This document shows, piece by piece, positions 14,802 to 22,707 of a stretch of 64,000 bases of DNA. Below the pieces are notes generated by a model. It was not told the DNA's origin. It saw only the letters and a program-made list of their open reading frames with translations, and searched no databases. Made by a program: the position numbers and the translations under genes. The number at the start of each line of letters is the position of its first letter. Position 1 is the stretch's first letter. Source of the DNA: Synechococcus sp. CC9605 (lineage in GTDB: Bacteria; Cyanobacteriota; Cyanobacteriia; PCC-6307; Cyanobiaceae); contig NC_007516.1 of assembly GCF_000012625.1 (NCBI RefSeq), positions 992,001 through 1,056,000 on the forward strand, read 5' to 3'.

Positions 14802-15056
14802 CTTGATTCGCAGCAATTTCGACTTCATCAACATCACCAACAGCAAGACCACCGTGGTCTTCAAGCCAGCGATTTTTGCCGCGCTGATCGGGCAAAAAGG
14901 ATTGATCAACACCATCGGCTGGTCTTGGCCTTCTTCAGTGTTTATGAAGTCTGGCGAAAACAAGAGCGCACCGCGAAAAGAGCACTGGGGAGAGCGCACC
15001 GTTAATAGAGCACCGTGGCGTGGCGACTTGATCCGCTTTGAGCGACGGACGGGCAC

Positions 15057-15087
15057 AAAAAAACGGGCCCTTGGGCCCGTTTTTTTG
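15057..15087. terminator. Bidirectional terminator downstream of rpsU
   Basis: ACGGGCCC-TT-GGGCCCGT stem with A-run before and T-run after; serves rpsU on the minus strand and could also act on the plus strand. Confidence 0.85.
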
Positions 15088-15101
15088 ACTGACGTGTCAG
15101 C

Positions 15102-15278
15102 TCAGCGACGACGGTTGCGGGAACGCTGCTTCAGCTTGCGCTTGTATTTCTCAACGGGGGTCTCGTGGTGACGGATCCGACGCAGATCAGAAAAGATGCC
15201 GGCTTTGGCGACGGAGCGCTTGAAGCGGCGCAACGCTGATTCAATACCTTCGTTTTCGCCGACTGTGACCTGACTCAT
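15102..15278 (-). CDS. rpsU: 30S ribosomal protein S21
   Basis: The 58-residue product '[20 protein letters not shown]' through the basic '[20 protein letters not shown]' tail is a typical bS21, which binds the small-subunit platform near the anti-Shine-Dalgarno sequence and helps initiation. The internal ATG at 15278 gives the usual family length; a seven-residue extension was rejected. Monocistronic with a strong terminator. Confidence 0.95.
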
Positions 15279-15448
15279 CCGTTCCCCGAAAGAGAGCAAT
15301 AAACAACTACTTTACCAGCCACCCCCTACCCCTTTTCCCCCACCTGCCGGTAGTGGGCTGAGTCTCTTGCATGACGCTTGTTGAAGAGATCGTGGCGCGT
15401 CCCAGCTTCTGCTTTGGGATGGGTCCATCACTCCGGTAGGCCCCTGTC

Positions 15449-15604
15449 TTGACCCTCACGCACTGCCCCCTGTGCATTGGTCTGGCTGTTCTTTCGGCCG
15501 TTCGATTCATGGCCCACTGCGTCATGGCCGTTCAGCTCGAACGCAGCACGGCAGGAGCTTCGACCCATCCCGCCATGCTGCTGGGGACTCTGTTCGAACT
15601 TTGA
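15449..15604 (+). CDS. Hypothetical small protein, 51 aa
   Basis: From a TTG start the product has 'THCPLCIGLAVLSAVRFMAH' and a C-terminal 'PAMLLGTLFEL'. A CxxC motif and one hydrophobic segment are present. Short length and lack of a good start keep confidence low. Confidence 0.35.
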   Translation: MTLTHCPLCIGLAVLSAVRFMAHCVMAVQLERSTAGASTHPAMLLGTLFEL

Positions 15605-15616
15605 AGGAGTTCCGCC

Positions 15617-15952
15617 TCAGGGATCCATGGGATCCACTAGCTGCAGATAGGCCGCGTCGGTGTTCTGCAGGGCTTCATCATCGTGATGAGCTTCCACGCT
15701 GTAGATGAGGTGAAGCAGCCTGCCTCGGTCCATCCCTCGGTCGGCCACGTCTTTCCAGAGGCGCGAGCTGAGCTGCGCATCACGCCATTCGAGCTGGGCC
15801 TTGACCAGCGCCCGCGTCATCGTGATGTAGCTCTGCCGGTCGTTGCGCAGCCGGTCTTCGGAGAAGCTGTGTTGAGCTGCCGGCTTGAGCAGATTGCGAA
15901 TCCTCTTTGAGGCCGCCTTCAGCACCTTTGGCATCGTCGTTACCCGACTCAC
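15617..15952 (-). CDS. Conserved hypothetical protein, 111 aa
   Basis: A basic N-terminal helix ('PKVLKAASKRIRNLLKP') is followed by 'MTRALVKAQLEWRDAQLSSR' and an acidic C-terminus ('EAHHDDEALQNTDAAYLQL'). Start could be six codons in, at 15934. Helical, soluble, unrecognised. Confidence 0.6.
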   Translation of the reverse strand: MSRVTTMPKVLKAASKRIRNLLKPAAQHSFSEDRLRNDRQSYITMTRALVKAQLEWRDAQLSSRLWKDVADRGMDRGRLLHLIYSVEAHHDDEALQNTDAAYLQLVDPMDP

Positions 15953-16120
15953 TTCAGTCTGATTCGGCCGTCTGGACTGACAACGGAGTGAAATGCCTAT
16001 GCCTCAATCAGAAATGAGTATTTGGACTCACTCCTGCGGGACGGTAGTGCTGATGACTTTTTGTAAAGTCAAATCCTTTAACTTCTTACTGCTTTTCTTT
16101 GGCCTGTGGAAATACTTGTG

Positions 16121-16204
16121 ATGGCGGCCGTTTTTATGCCCTTTTCTGCCCTCGTGATGAATGCATTTGCCGGTGATTCGGAAGACGATTTCGATTTCCT
16201 CTAA
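16121..16204 (+). CDS. Possible 27-aa peptide
   Basis: The peptide 'MAAVFMPFSALVMNAFAGDS' ends with an acidic 'EDDFDFL'. Its stop is directly followed by the ATG of the next small gene. No other support. Confidence 0.25.
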   Translation: MAAVFMPFSALVMNAFAGDSEDDFDFL

Positions 16205-16327
16205 ATGGAATCCAAGCTCCTAGCAATGTTGGCCTTTGGTGCCGCAGTTATGACCCTCTGGGCTTGGTTGATGGCGAATCTGCCGCGGATGGCGTCTGAC
16301 CGGAACAAGCCAGACAACCTCCGTTGA
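16205..16327 (+). CDS. Small membrane protein, 40 aa
   Basis: One membrane helix ('LLAMLAFGAAVMTLWAWLMA') precedes a short basic tail. The 3' end overlaps the convergent zinc-ribbon gene by 80 nt, which lowers confidence in one or other gene end. Confidence 0.4.
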   Translation: MESKLLAMLAFGAAVMTLWAWLMANLPRMASDRNKPDNLR

Positions 16328-16745
16328 TCCGGTACGGCGCTAAGTGACCACGAAGACAGGTTGTGCCACGGAAGAAGAGTTTTTGTCCCAGCTCGCGCGC
16401 GTGGGAATCGGTGAGCGGTAGAGATAGCCAGCGTTCGGGCACCTGACCATTCAGCTGTGATCTGGCTTCAAGCGCAGCTTGGCGGCGTTGTTTTTCCTCG
16501 CGATCGTTTTTGAGATACACCCCTTCAATCTGTAATTCGCGGGCACAGGTTTCACAGGCATTCACGGTGGGCTTGCGGCGGGCCGTGTTCAGCGACAACT
16601 TGTCGCTGGGAACTTCCCGCTCGGCCCCGCAACTGCAGCGGCACCACCAGAAGGCGTTTCCTGCTTTGGTACGCCGTTCGGATGCGCGAACCACGGTGAG
16701 TTTGCCGTAAACCTCGCCGATGCGGTTGCGTGGACTGGATGGCAT
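16248..16745 (-). CDS. Cys-rich zinc-ribbon protein of phage-associated type
   Basis: The N-terminus 'IGEVYGKLTVVRASER' followed by 'WWCRCSCGAEREVPSDKL' and 'CETC' matches the small zinc-binding module often found at the start of phage HNH/AP2-type nucleases. A second set, 'CLRGHLAPYRINGGCLAC', is near the C-terminus. No HNH catalytic core is evident. It follows the DUF2130 gene by 3 nt in the same direction and may act with it on nucleic acid. Confidence 0.65.
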   Translation of the reverse strand: MPSSPRNRIGEVYGKLTVVRASERRTKAGNAFWWCRCSCGAEREVPSDKLSLNTARRKPTVNACETCARELQIEGVYLKNDREEKQRRQAALEARSQLNGQVPERWLSLPLTDSHARELGQKLFFRGTTCLRGHLAPYRINGGCLACSGQTPSAADSPSTKPRGS

Positions 16746-16748
16746 TGG

Positions 16749-18125
16749 TCAGGCGGATTTCTGATCAGGAGCGTTGTTTAAGTCGGCAAACTTGGCTGCC
16801 ATCGTTGGATTGCGTCGGGTCAACTTTTTAACGGTTACATCCTGTGCCTTGTCATTGGCAAGCCGCAGGTTTCGATCAGCACCCATCAGTGCATCCTTGG
16901 TTTTTTGGAGGTGATCGATCGACTTATCGATTTCATCGATTGCCGTTTCGAAACGTCTGGAGGCGAGGTCGTAGTTGCGGGAAAAGGCCGTTTTGAAGGT
17001 TTCCAGGTCGTTCTCGAAGTTGGTGACATCGATGTTCTGGGCTTTTACAAGAGCCAGTTCAGCTTTGTATTCCAGAGATTTCATGGCTGCATTTCGGAGC
17101 AATGTGATGAATGGAATGAAGAATTGTGGGCGAATTATATAGGTTTTAGGGAAGCGATGAGATACATCAACAATGCCTGAATTGTAAAGCTCATTTTCGG
17201 GCTCAAGCAGGGAGACGAGCACTGCATACTCGCAATTTTTTTCGTTCCTGTCCTTGTTCAGCTCTTTGAGGAAGTCTTCATTTTTCTTCTTGGTTGCCGT
17301 TGTGTCAGCTTCGTTTTTCATCTCAAACATGATCGAGATGATTTCGTTGTTGTGGTCGTCCTGGTCGCGGAAGATGTAGTCACCCTTGCTTCCACTGCGC
17401 GCGTCGTTGTCTTTTTCGAAATAGGCCATCGGAAAAGCGGCTGCACGAATCCTGTTGAATTCGGTTTCGCAGTGTTGTTCGAGGGTTTCCCCCACCATTT
17501 TGGTGGAGAGCCGCGCCTTCATGTCGCGCAAGCGTTCAATGGCCTGATCCCGATCACTGAGCTGGGCTTCGTAGCGATCCTTCAGTGATTGAGATTCCAG
17601 CTGATGCTTTAGTTCTGCTTCCTTAAAGCCGCTTTGAAGTGCATCCCGTTGTTTCTCCACGGAACTCACGGCTTCATTCACGGCCAGCTGGCGTTGCATG
17701 GCCCCGGCCTGGAGCTGCGCTTGCAAATCTCTCACCTCATTGTCTTTTTGTAGCGTCATCGCCTGCATTTCTTTGGCGAATTTGGTTTCGGCTAGGCGTA
17801 GTTCTGTGGCCTGCTGCTCACGCATTTGCTGGAGTTCAATGGCAATGCGATCCCGCTGCTTCTCCGCTTTGTTCACAGCATCTTTGATCGCCAGTTCTTG
17901 ATGCATTGCACTTTGCTTGAGTTGTGCCTCAAGCGTTTGCATTTCCCTGTCTTTTTTGGCAATGGCCAACTCGATGGCGTTTCGTTTGTCCTGTTCCGCC
18001 AGGGCGAGCCGCTTGTTCAGTTGCTGCTCGAATTCTCGATCCCTCACCTGTTTGAGGATGTCGGCATACCCGCCTTCATCCACCTTGAAGGCTGTGTTGC
18101 AGTGAGGGCAGATGATGTCGTGCAT
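16749..18125 (-). CDS. DUF2130 protein: zinc knuckle, coiled coil, nuclease-like domain
   Basis: From ATG 18125 the 458-residue protein starts with '[20 protein letters not shown]'. A coiled coil rich in Gln, Lys and Glu follows (about residues 30-210), and then the DUF2130 domain with '[10 protein letters not shown]', '[11 protein letters not shown]' and '[15 protein letters not shown]'. The E-x-K in 'FEMKNE' resembles a PD-(D/E)xK nuclease centre. The family is related in layout to RmuC and suspected to act on DNA; the true substrate is unknown. Confidence 0.85.
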   Translation of the reverse strand: MHDIICPHCNTAFKVDEGGYADILKQVRDREFEQQLNKRLALAEQDKRNAIELAIAKKDREMQTLEAQLKQSAMHQELAIKDAVNKAEKQRDRIAIELQQMREQQATELRLAETKFAKEMQAMTLQKDNEVRDLQAQLQAGAMQRQLAVNEAVSSVEKQRDALQSGFKEAELKHQLESQSLKDRYEAQLSDRDQAIERLRDMKARLSTKMVGETLEQHCETEFNRIRAAAFPMAYFEKDNDARSGSKGDYIFRDQDDHNNEIISIMFEMKNEADTTATKKKNEDFLKELNKDRNEKNCEYAVLVSLLEPENELYNSGIVDVSHRFPKTYIIRPQFFIPFITLLRNAAMKSLEYKAELALVKAQNIDVTNFENDLETFKTAFSRNYDLASRRFETAIDEIDKSIDHLQKTKDALMGADRNLRLANDKAQDVTVKKLTRRNPTMAAKFADLNNAPDQKSA

Positions 18126-18211
18126 GTCTGACGATTTGTGTTGAACGTACGCGCTACGTGCTGGGATTTTATCGGCTCTGGCTAACACGAGATCAGCTCA
18201 CGGTTCATGCC

Positions 18212-18352
18212 ATGCCCGATTGGATCGATCCACGTTCACTGCTTGACACAGTGATCATCGTCAGCATCGTGGCCCTGGCTGCCGTCGGATTCGTTGTTGG
18301 CATGAAGCAGATGATCATTGATCTGAGCAACCTGCGTCGCGCCAAGGTTTAA
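18212..18352 (+). CDS. Small membrane protein, 46 aa
   Basis: 'MPDWIDPRSLLDTVIIVSIV' leads into one helix and ends in basic 'DLSNLRRAKV'. It is divergent from DUF2130 and convergent with the DUF1499 gene. Function unknown. Confidence 0.5.
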   Translation: MPDWIDPRSLLDTVIIVSIVALAAVGFVVGMKQMIIDLSNLRRAKV

Positions 18353-18359
18353 GCCAGCG

Positions 18360-18800
18360 TCAGCCTTTCAGCCTGGATTGCAGTGCCGCCAGTCTTGCGG
18401 CGTTTACACCAAGATCCGAGTCGCCGAGGCGCGACTCGGATCTTGCCTGGATCCGGTTGTTATCGCGATCAGCAAACAGTTCGAGGTCGTCCACAAAACC
18501 AAAGAATGCGCTGCTGGCCTCGGCATGGAGGTAGGTCTCGGTTTGATCCATGACAACCGTCCGCGGCGTCTCCTGCACCAACTCACTCAGCCTGTTGAAT
18601 TCAGCCATCGTCTTAGAGCTCTCCCAGGTTTGGCTGGAACAGTGAGCTGTTGTCGGGCAGTCGCGTAAAGCCCCGTTGCTGACGCCGAGATCCCCTGGGA
18701 CGGGGCCAGCAAGATGGAACAGCATCAGTACGGGGGCCAGTAGGCCGGCAAGGAAGGTCACTGGTCTTTGCGGGAATGACCTCTCCAGTTGAGCATCCAA
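18360..18800 (-). CDS. DUF1499 family protein
   Basis: The 146-residue product has an N-terminal hydrophobic anchor ('FLAGLLAPVLMLFHLAG') and then the DUF1499 motifs: 'CPTTAHCSS', 'TYLHAEASSAFFGFVDDLEL' and 'RSESRLGDSDLGVNAARL'. Members are secreted or membrane-anchored and of unknown function, common in phototrophs. Its start lies within the end of the upstream 41-aa gene. Confidence 0.85.
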   Translation of the reverse strand: MDAQLERSFPQRPVTFLAGLLAPVLMLFHLAGPVPGDLGVSNGALRDCPTTAHCSSQTWESSKTMAEFNRLSELVQETPRTVVMDQTETYLHAEASSAFFGFVDDLELFADRDNNRIQARSESRLGDSDLGVNAARLAALQSRLKG

Positions 18801-18883
18801 ACCCAGATGCCAAAAAGGGTTCCAACCGGTAGTGCGATCACCACCAACTGGCTGATCACGAACTGGCGCTCCTCAGGATTCAT
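18758..18883 (-). CDS. Small membrane protein, 41 aa
   Basis: 'MNPEERQFVISQLVVIALPV' continues as one membrane helix with 'FGIWVWMLNW' and a basic end. It overlaps the start of the DUF1499 gene by 43 nt, suggesting coupled expression. Confidence 0.5.
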   Translation of the reverse strand: MNPEERQFVISQLVVIALPVGTLFGIWVWMLNWRGHSRKDQ

Positions 18884-18958
18884 GGTTGTTTTGATACGGG
18901 GGTATGCGGGCAAAAGTCGCTTCCCGTTCGCCATCATGGAGCGCAGTGCTGGGCAAAG

Positions 18959-19135
18959 ATGACGAATCCTGGGTGGATTGTGCTCGCGTGGCTGGTGGTG
19001 GCGCTGGCTTCTGCCTTCAAGTTTTGGTCGATCACGCGCCCCTACCGCGACAAAACTGCTCTATTGCGTGGGCAAACCGTTGACGAAGCACGCCAGCGCC
19101 TGGAACGTCGCTGGCGAAGCGACAGCAAGGTGTGA
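18959..19135 (+). CDS. Small membrane protein, 58 aa
   Basis: An N-terminal helix ('WIVLAWLVVALASAFKFW') is followed by a charged helical tail ('TVDEARQRLERRWRSDS'). Convergent with the NblA-like pair. Function unknown. Confidence 0.5.
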   Translation: MTNPGWIVLAWLVVALASAFKFWSITRPYRDKTALLRGQTVDEARQRLERRWRSDSKV

Positions 19136-19138
19136 GGC

Positions 19139-19297
19139 TTATTTCTCGGCGATCACCCAGGCTGTTGCAGCTCTCTGACGCACGTAGAGGTCAGCGAGCT
19201 CCCGTGCCAGAGACTTCAACTGGTCGAGATCGTCCGTGTCATCGATGGACCGCTTGATCGCTTCTGCTTCAAACTGCTGGGGCAAGCTGAGGTTCAT
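19139..19297 (-). CDS. NblA-like small protein 1, 52 aa
   Basis: The product 'MNLSLPQQFEAEAIKRSIDD' then 'DQLKSLARELADLYVRQRAA' has the L-[ST]-L-x-x-Q-F start and two-helix length of NblA, the adaptor that marks phycobilisomes for degradation. It is paralogous to the gene just upstream. The NblA link rests on a short motif and length only; key NblA C-terminal residues cannot be confirmed. A longer start (19387) was rejected because the paralogue begins at the same place as ATG 19297. Confidence 0.5.
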   Translation of the reverse strand: MNLSLPQQFEAEAIKRSIDDTDDLDQLKSLARELADLYVRQRAATAWVIAEK

Positions 19298-19332
19298 GAC
19301 TCGCAAGCAGGTCAACCAACTGTAACGAAGCG

Positions 19333-19506
19333 TTACTTCTGGTGTGGGCGTGCTGCTGACCGTGAGCGGGCAATCTCCTTTTGCCAAGCCAAAAGCAGAT
19401 CTTTGCTGATCTCCTGGAGCTGTTTGACGTCAGTCATTGAATTGATATCACGACTACGCTGTTCGATAACGAACTGTTGGCCAAGTGTCAGAGCGATGGG
19501 CTCCAT
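19333..19506 (-). CDS. NblA-like small protein 2, 57 aa
   Basis: 'MEPIALTLGQQFVIEQRSRD' followed by 'DVKQLQEISKDLLLAWQKEI' aligns with the 52-aa product downstream and shares the L-[ST]-L-x-Q-Q-F motif. The gap between the genes is 35 nt. Tandem duplication is clear; the assignment to NblA is tentative. Confidence 0.5.
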   Translation of the reverse strand: MEPIALTLGQQFVIEQRSRDINSMTDVKQLQEISKDLLLAWQKEIARSRSAARPHQK

Positions 19507-19734
19507 GGTGACGTCGGCAGATTGAATTCAAATTATTGACTTGACCCTGTGTTGTCGTATCAACGGGCACGGTTCATTGCCGATGTGTGCTGTTGCGAAT
19601 TTTGTTTTGATGAAAAAGGATCGCCTTTCATTGTTGATGGATTGATCTTCATCCAGAGCCGATCGCTAAATGTTGACATCACAAACAAATCGATTTGGCG
19701 TTGCCTAGATTGAAATGGAGATGCTGAGAGAGCT

Positions 19735-19896
19735 TTGGACGGTTCCGGACAAAATCTCGAGCGCCGTTATCGCCTGGAAATCTGGAGGGAAACGGTGTAT
19801 TGGATGCAAATGCGATGCAGCGACCTGGAAGAGCTGGATCGTGAGCGTGATGCCGCCTCGATCTACACAGAATTTCGCTTGAAAGGTACGGGCTAA
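19735..19896 (+). CDS. Small charged helical protein, 53 aa
   Basis: From TTG 19735 the product has 'NLERRYRLEIWRETVYWMQM' and 'DLEELDRERDAASIYTEFR', an amphipathic, strongly charged helix. Only TTG is available as start. Its stop overlaps the end of the convergent 35-aa gene. Confidence 0.4.
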   Translation: MDGSGQNLERRYRLEIWRETVYWMQMRCSDLEELDRERDAASIYTEFRLKGTG

Positions 19897-20000
19897 GGGT
19901 GAAATCGGTTCTGGGATTCGGCGACGGGCAGAGAAACAGCTACCAGAAGGGCAATTCCGATTTCAGTGGCGGCGATCAGCAGTTCAGTAACAATTCCCAT
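19893..20000 (-). CDS. Small membrane peptide, 35 aa
   Basis: 'MGIVTELLIAATEIGIALLV' forms one membrane helix followed by a short polar tail. It lies 8 nt after the 38-aa gene on the same strand; the two look like one transcript. Confidence 0.4.
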   Translation of the reverse strand: MGIVTELLIAATEIGIALLVAVSLPVAESQNRFHP

Positions 20001-20008
20001 GCTCAATT

Positions 20009-20125
20009 TCAGTTCTCGTCGATGGGTGGCATGTCACTGGGGCGAATCAGGGCAAACACCACAGCAGCTGTCAACACGATGCCGATGCCAACCATGGCGA
20101 TGATTGCCGTTGTGTAATCGCCCAT
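20009..20125 (-). CDS. Small membrane protein, 38 aa
   Basis: 'MGDYTTAIIAMVGIGIVLTA' runs into a single helix and ends 'IRPSDMPPIDEN'. Its size and layout resemble small thylakoid subunits, but I cannot place it in a known family. Confidence 0.5.
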   Translation of the reverse strand: MGDYTTAIIAMVGIGIVLTAAVVFALIRPSDMPPIDEN

Positions 20126-20180
20126 GGAGTTGCTCGGACAGGCCTACGCTACACGAATGTAACGCTCTGTAAAGCACTTC

Positions 20181-21641
20181 TCAGTTTTGGTTGGGCGTGA
20201 CGGTGTTCCGGTTCAGCAAATCCTCTCCACGTCGATGGATCTCCCTGGCGTACTCGGTCCATGCCCCTTGCCCCCAGTACCGAAAACAACTGGTTTCCAG
20301 CAGCAGCAGATGCAGTAATGACTCCTGATAAGCCCGGGTGCGGGTGGTGGTGGGGTCTGCGGCGACTGATGGGTCGAACCGCGCATGAAACTGAGCGCTG
20401 AGTTGATTCATCGGGGCCAGCACATTGGCGTAACCCTCAACCCAGCTCAGGTTGTTGGTCCAGGACGCACCCTCCATGCTGAAGCTGGTTTCGCCAGCAG
20501 TCAGTTTGCTGATGGTCTCCTCCAGCCCTTCGGTTGAGGTGTTGTCGCCAAGTTCACTCCAAAGGCGGTGTTGTTGCACCGCCTGGATGGCGGGGAAGTG
20601 GTGAGGATCTACTCCGTTGAGCTCCAGAGTCTCCAGGTATTCACTGCCGTTGATTGCCGCGGTGCCTTTGGGGTTGTCACGGATGTGGCGATTGGCCTGC
20701 CGGAAAGCCTCTGGAAATTCATTCATCATCACCCCACCGTTTTCTCCATCGGCAATCTGGCTCACCAGTGCTGGCACCTCGACTTCACCAAGACGTTGCC
20801 GTTCGCAACCCAATGCCTCGTAATAGGGCTGCATCTGCCCCACAAGTTTGGTGTCAGACCCCTGGGTTTTGATCAGTGCCGTGATGCTGACCTCCTCGCC
20901 CCGACTGTTCCTGGCTAGAAGTTGATTGGGAACGAAGCATTGGCTGCGTTGCAGTGGGCTGCCGTCCATGCACTCAACGCTGTGCTCTTGCACTAGGAGC
21001 CACTGATATCCAGCTTCCTTAAGGGCCTTGATGAATTCGAAAAGGGTGTCGGGATGGTTGGGTAGCGCCATCTCCGGTGGAGAAAAGCCCTTGACTCGTT
21101 CCAGGGCAGCGCTGCCAAAACAGGCCTCGAACTGCTGTTGCCAGGCGCTGATCTGCAGTTTCAGGTCTGGGATGGGTGTGGACGGAGCCACGGCATGGCT
21201 CCAAAAGGTTCCAAGCCACTCCACATGCCCCTGCATCAAAGGATCACAGGCGAGGTAATTGAGTGCATCGCCAATGTCGCGGCGCCCCATCTGCTCGATT
21301 CCCCAGAGCAGATTGCCCGAGTAATCGAGCATGATTCTTGGGCTGCAGCCCTCATTGATCAGTTCCGGCAGCAGGTCGGCAAGACGCCGATAGCAGTGGG
21401 CGAATGGTTCGGCGTTGTGGTTATCACCCTCATTGGGGTGATCCAGCATGTATTGAAGATGAGAGATCAAGCTCTTGTTCGCCCCCGCCGGCACCGTTGG
21501 TTGGTGCATGTGAAGAGCACAGGCAAAGCCGGAATGCAGGTGATCAAGATCGATCGCACTGTTCGACCAGACCTGCCGTTGTTTTTGCATCGCAGCAGCG
21601 ACGTCCGCTTCTCGTCCGCTGATCGGTGGACAGCCTGTCAT
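20181..21641 (-). CDS. Glycoside hydrolase family 57-like protein
   Basis: From ATG 21641 (486 aa) the protein shows the GH57 start 'ALHMHQPTVPAG', then 'IMLDYSGNLLWGIEQM', 'GHVEWLGTFWSHAVAPSTPI' and 'GFSPPEMALPNH', followed by a helical C-terminal half with 'CFRYWGQGAWTEYAREI'. GH57 enzymes act on alpha-glucans (amylase, branching or pullulanase activity). Which one cannot be told, though glycogen metabolism is likely. The frame extends to 21806 but overlaps the upstream gene, so the internal start is preferred. Confidence 0.8.
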   Translation of the reverse strand: MTGCPPISGREADVAAAMQKQRQVWSNSAIDLDHLHSGFACALHMHQPTVPAGANKSLISHLQYMLDHPNEGDNHNAEPFAHCYRRLADLLPELINEGCSPRIMLDYSGNLLWGIEQMGRRDIGDALNYLACDPLMQGHVEWLGTFWSHAVAPSTPIPDLKLQISAWQQQFEACFGSAALERVKGFSPPEMALPNHPDTLFEFIKALKEAGYQWLLVQEHSVECMDGSPLQRSQCFVPNQLLARNSRGEEVSITALIKTQGSDTKLVGQMQPYYEALGCERQRLGEVEVPALVSQIADGENGGVMMNEFPEAFRQANRHIRDNPKGTAAINGSEYLETLELNGVDPHHFPAIQAVQQHRLWSELGDNTSTEGLEETISKLTAGETSFSMEGASWTNNLSWVEGYANVLAPMNQLSAQFHARFDPSVAADPTTTRTRAYQESLLHLLLLETSCFRYWGQGAWTEYAREIHRRGEDLLNRNTVTPNQN

Positions 21642-21657
21642 TGCACTCCGCTCGTGA

Positions 21658-22008
21658 TCACCAGCCGGCACGCGGTGTTTGGCGCAGCATGCCTTCCCAA
21701 TGATCACGCCAGGTGTGCTGATCGCCAATACCTGCCAAAAGTTCAACCTCAGCAGGCGCCTGATCCAGCCGATGCCTCCAGCGGGTGATGTCTTCGGCTT
21801 GATCAAGCCAGGTGCTCATCACGTCGTGACGAATCGCCTCACCATCCCAGTGGTGCTGGTCGGCCATGTTTTGCGACCAGCGCATCAATTCATCCAGGCT
21901 GAGTGGTCTGAAGCCCATGATTGTGAGGCCTGTGATCTGCTCGAGTTCAAAGCGTCGCAGAACGTCTCCAAGGCCAAAGAAGTGAAGAAGGATCATTGAG
22001 CTGATCAC
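21658..22008 (-). CDS. Conserved hypothetical protein, 116 aa
   Basis: The product contains 'GFRPLSLDELMRWSQNMADQ' and 'WDGEAIRHDVMSTWLDQAED' and is Trp/His-rich. The first 30 residues may be non-coding, with a true start at 21918 ('MGFRPLS'). It precedes the GH57 gene by 16 nt in the same direction, so they may form an operon. Confidence 0.55.
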   Translation of the reverse strand: MISSMILLHFFGLGDVLRRFELEQITGLTIMGFRPLSLDELMRWSQNMADQHHWDGEAIRHDVMSTWLDQAEDITRWRHRLDQAPAEVELLAGIGDQHTWRDHWEGMLRQTPRAGW

Positions 22009-22103
22009 TTTTGCGTGAAATTTATGAGCCTTTCTCTGTTCGAATAGTTCAGGTTGATAGTCTTTGCTATTGGAAATATTTCAATTAGATCAACATCCAG
22101 GGA

Positions 22104-22130
22104 TTGGCACTCATGGCTTGAGAGTGCCAA
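22104..22130. promoter_or_regulatory. CIRCE-like HrcA operator
   Basis: TTGGCACTC-N9-GAGTGCCAA is a perfect inverted repeat with the exact nine-base spacer of the CIRCE element (TTAGCACTC-N9-GAGTGCTAA), differing by one symmetric base pair. HrcA binds CIRCE and represses chaperone genes until heat stress. It lies 25 nt before the MIF-family ATG and also upstream of the divergent 21658-22008 gene. Confidence 0.7.
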
Positions 22131-22154
22131 GCTTCTCCCAGCATTCTTGAACCG

Positions 22155-22493
22155 ATGCCTCTGATTAATGTGCGCACGTCGCTTCCAGCACTGAAAGACG
22201 GATCGGCGTTGTTGCAGGAGCTTTCGTATGAGTTGGCCGATCAGACGGGTAAACCGGAGGCCTACGTGATGACGCTTCTGGAGACAGGCGTTCCGATGAC
22301 CTTCGCCGGCAGTCATGAGCCCTGTGCCTATGTCGAGGTGAAATCGATCGGTGCGCTGCGTCCGCCTGCGATGACAGCTGCGTTCTGTGAGCTGATTCAG
22401 GCGAGGACGGGAATCCCCGCCAACCGGGTGTACATCGGGTTTGAGGATGTGCAGGCCAGCTGCTGGGGATGGAACGGCAACACCTTTGGCTGA
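22155..22493 (+). CDS. MIF-family tautomerase-like protein
   Basis: The 112-residue protein starts Met-Pro ('MPLINVRTSLPALKDGSALL'), keeping the catalytic Pro that becomes N-terminal after Met removal. It has the family's 'GKPEAYVMTLLETGVPMTFA' and C-terminal 'VYIGFEDVQASCWGWNGNTF'. Bacterial MIF homologues are trimeric and may tautomerise phenylpyruvate. The CIRCE-like palindrome just upstream suggests heat or stress control. Confidence 0.9.
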   Translation: MPLINVRTSLPALKDGSALLQELSYELADQTGKPEAYVMTLLETGVPMTFAGSHEPCAYVEVKSIGALRPPAMTAAFCELIQARTGIPANRVYIGFEDVQASCWGWNGNTFG

Positions 22494-22527
22494 TGCTCAC
22501 CCATACTGAGGCCAAGATCGCGCTCTG

Positions 22528-22707
22528 GTGGTGACAAGCTCTCCTCTCGGCACCCCGGGCAACCCACGTCAAACCACGTTGATCGCATCGTTGAGTGAAA
22601 GGTTTCGCTTGGCGGAACAGAACCGTGATGCCAAGGCGAAGCAGGCTCTCTTCCGCGAAGCGATCTATCTCGGCATTCAGCCGCAGGTGTTTACGGAAAT
22701 CCATTGA
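22528..22707 (+). CDS. Small conserved protein, 59 aa
   Basis: Two adjacent GTG codons can start it. 'TLIASLSERFRLAEQNRDAK' and 'QALFREAIYLGIQPQVFTEI' are helical. The TGA overlaps the TTG start of the next gene (TTGA), so the two are probably translationally coupled. Function unknown. Confidence 0.5.
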   Translation: MVTSSPLGTPGNPRQTTLIASLSERFRLAEQNRDAKAKQALFREAIYLGIQPQVFTEIH

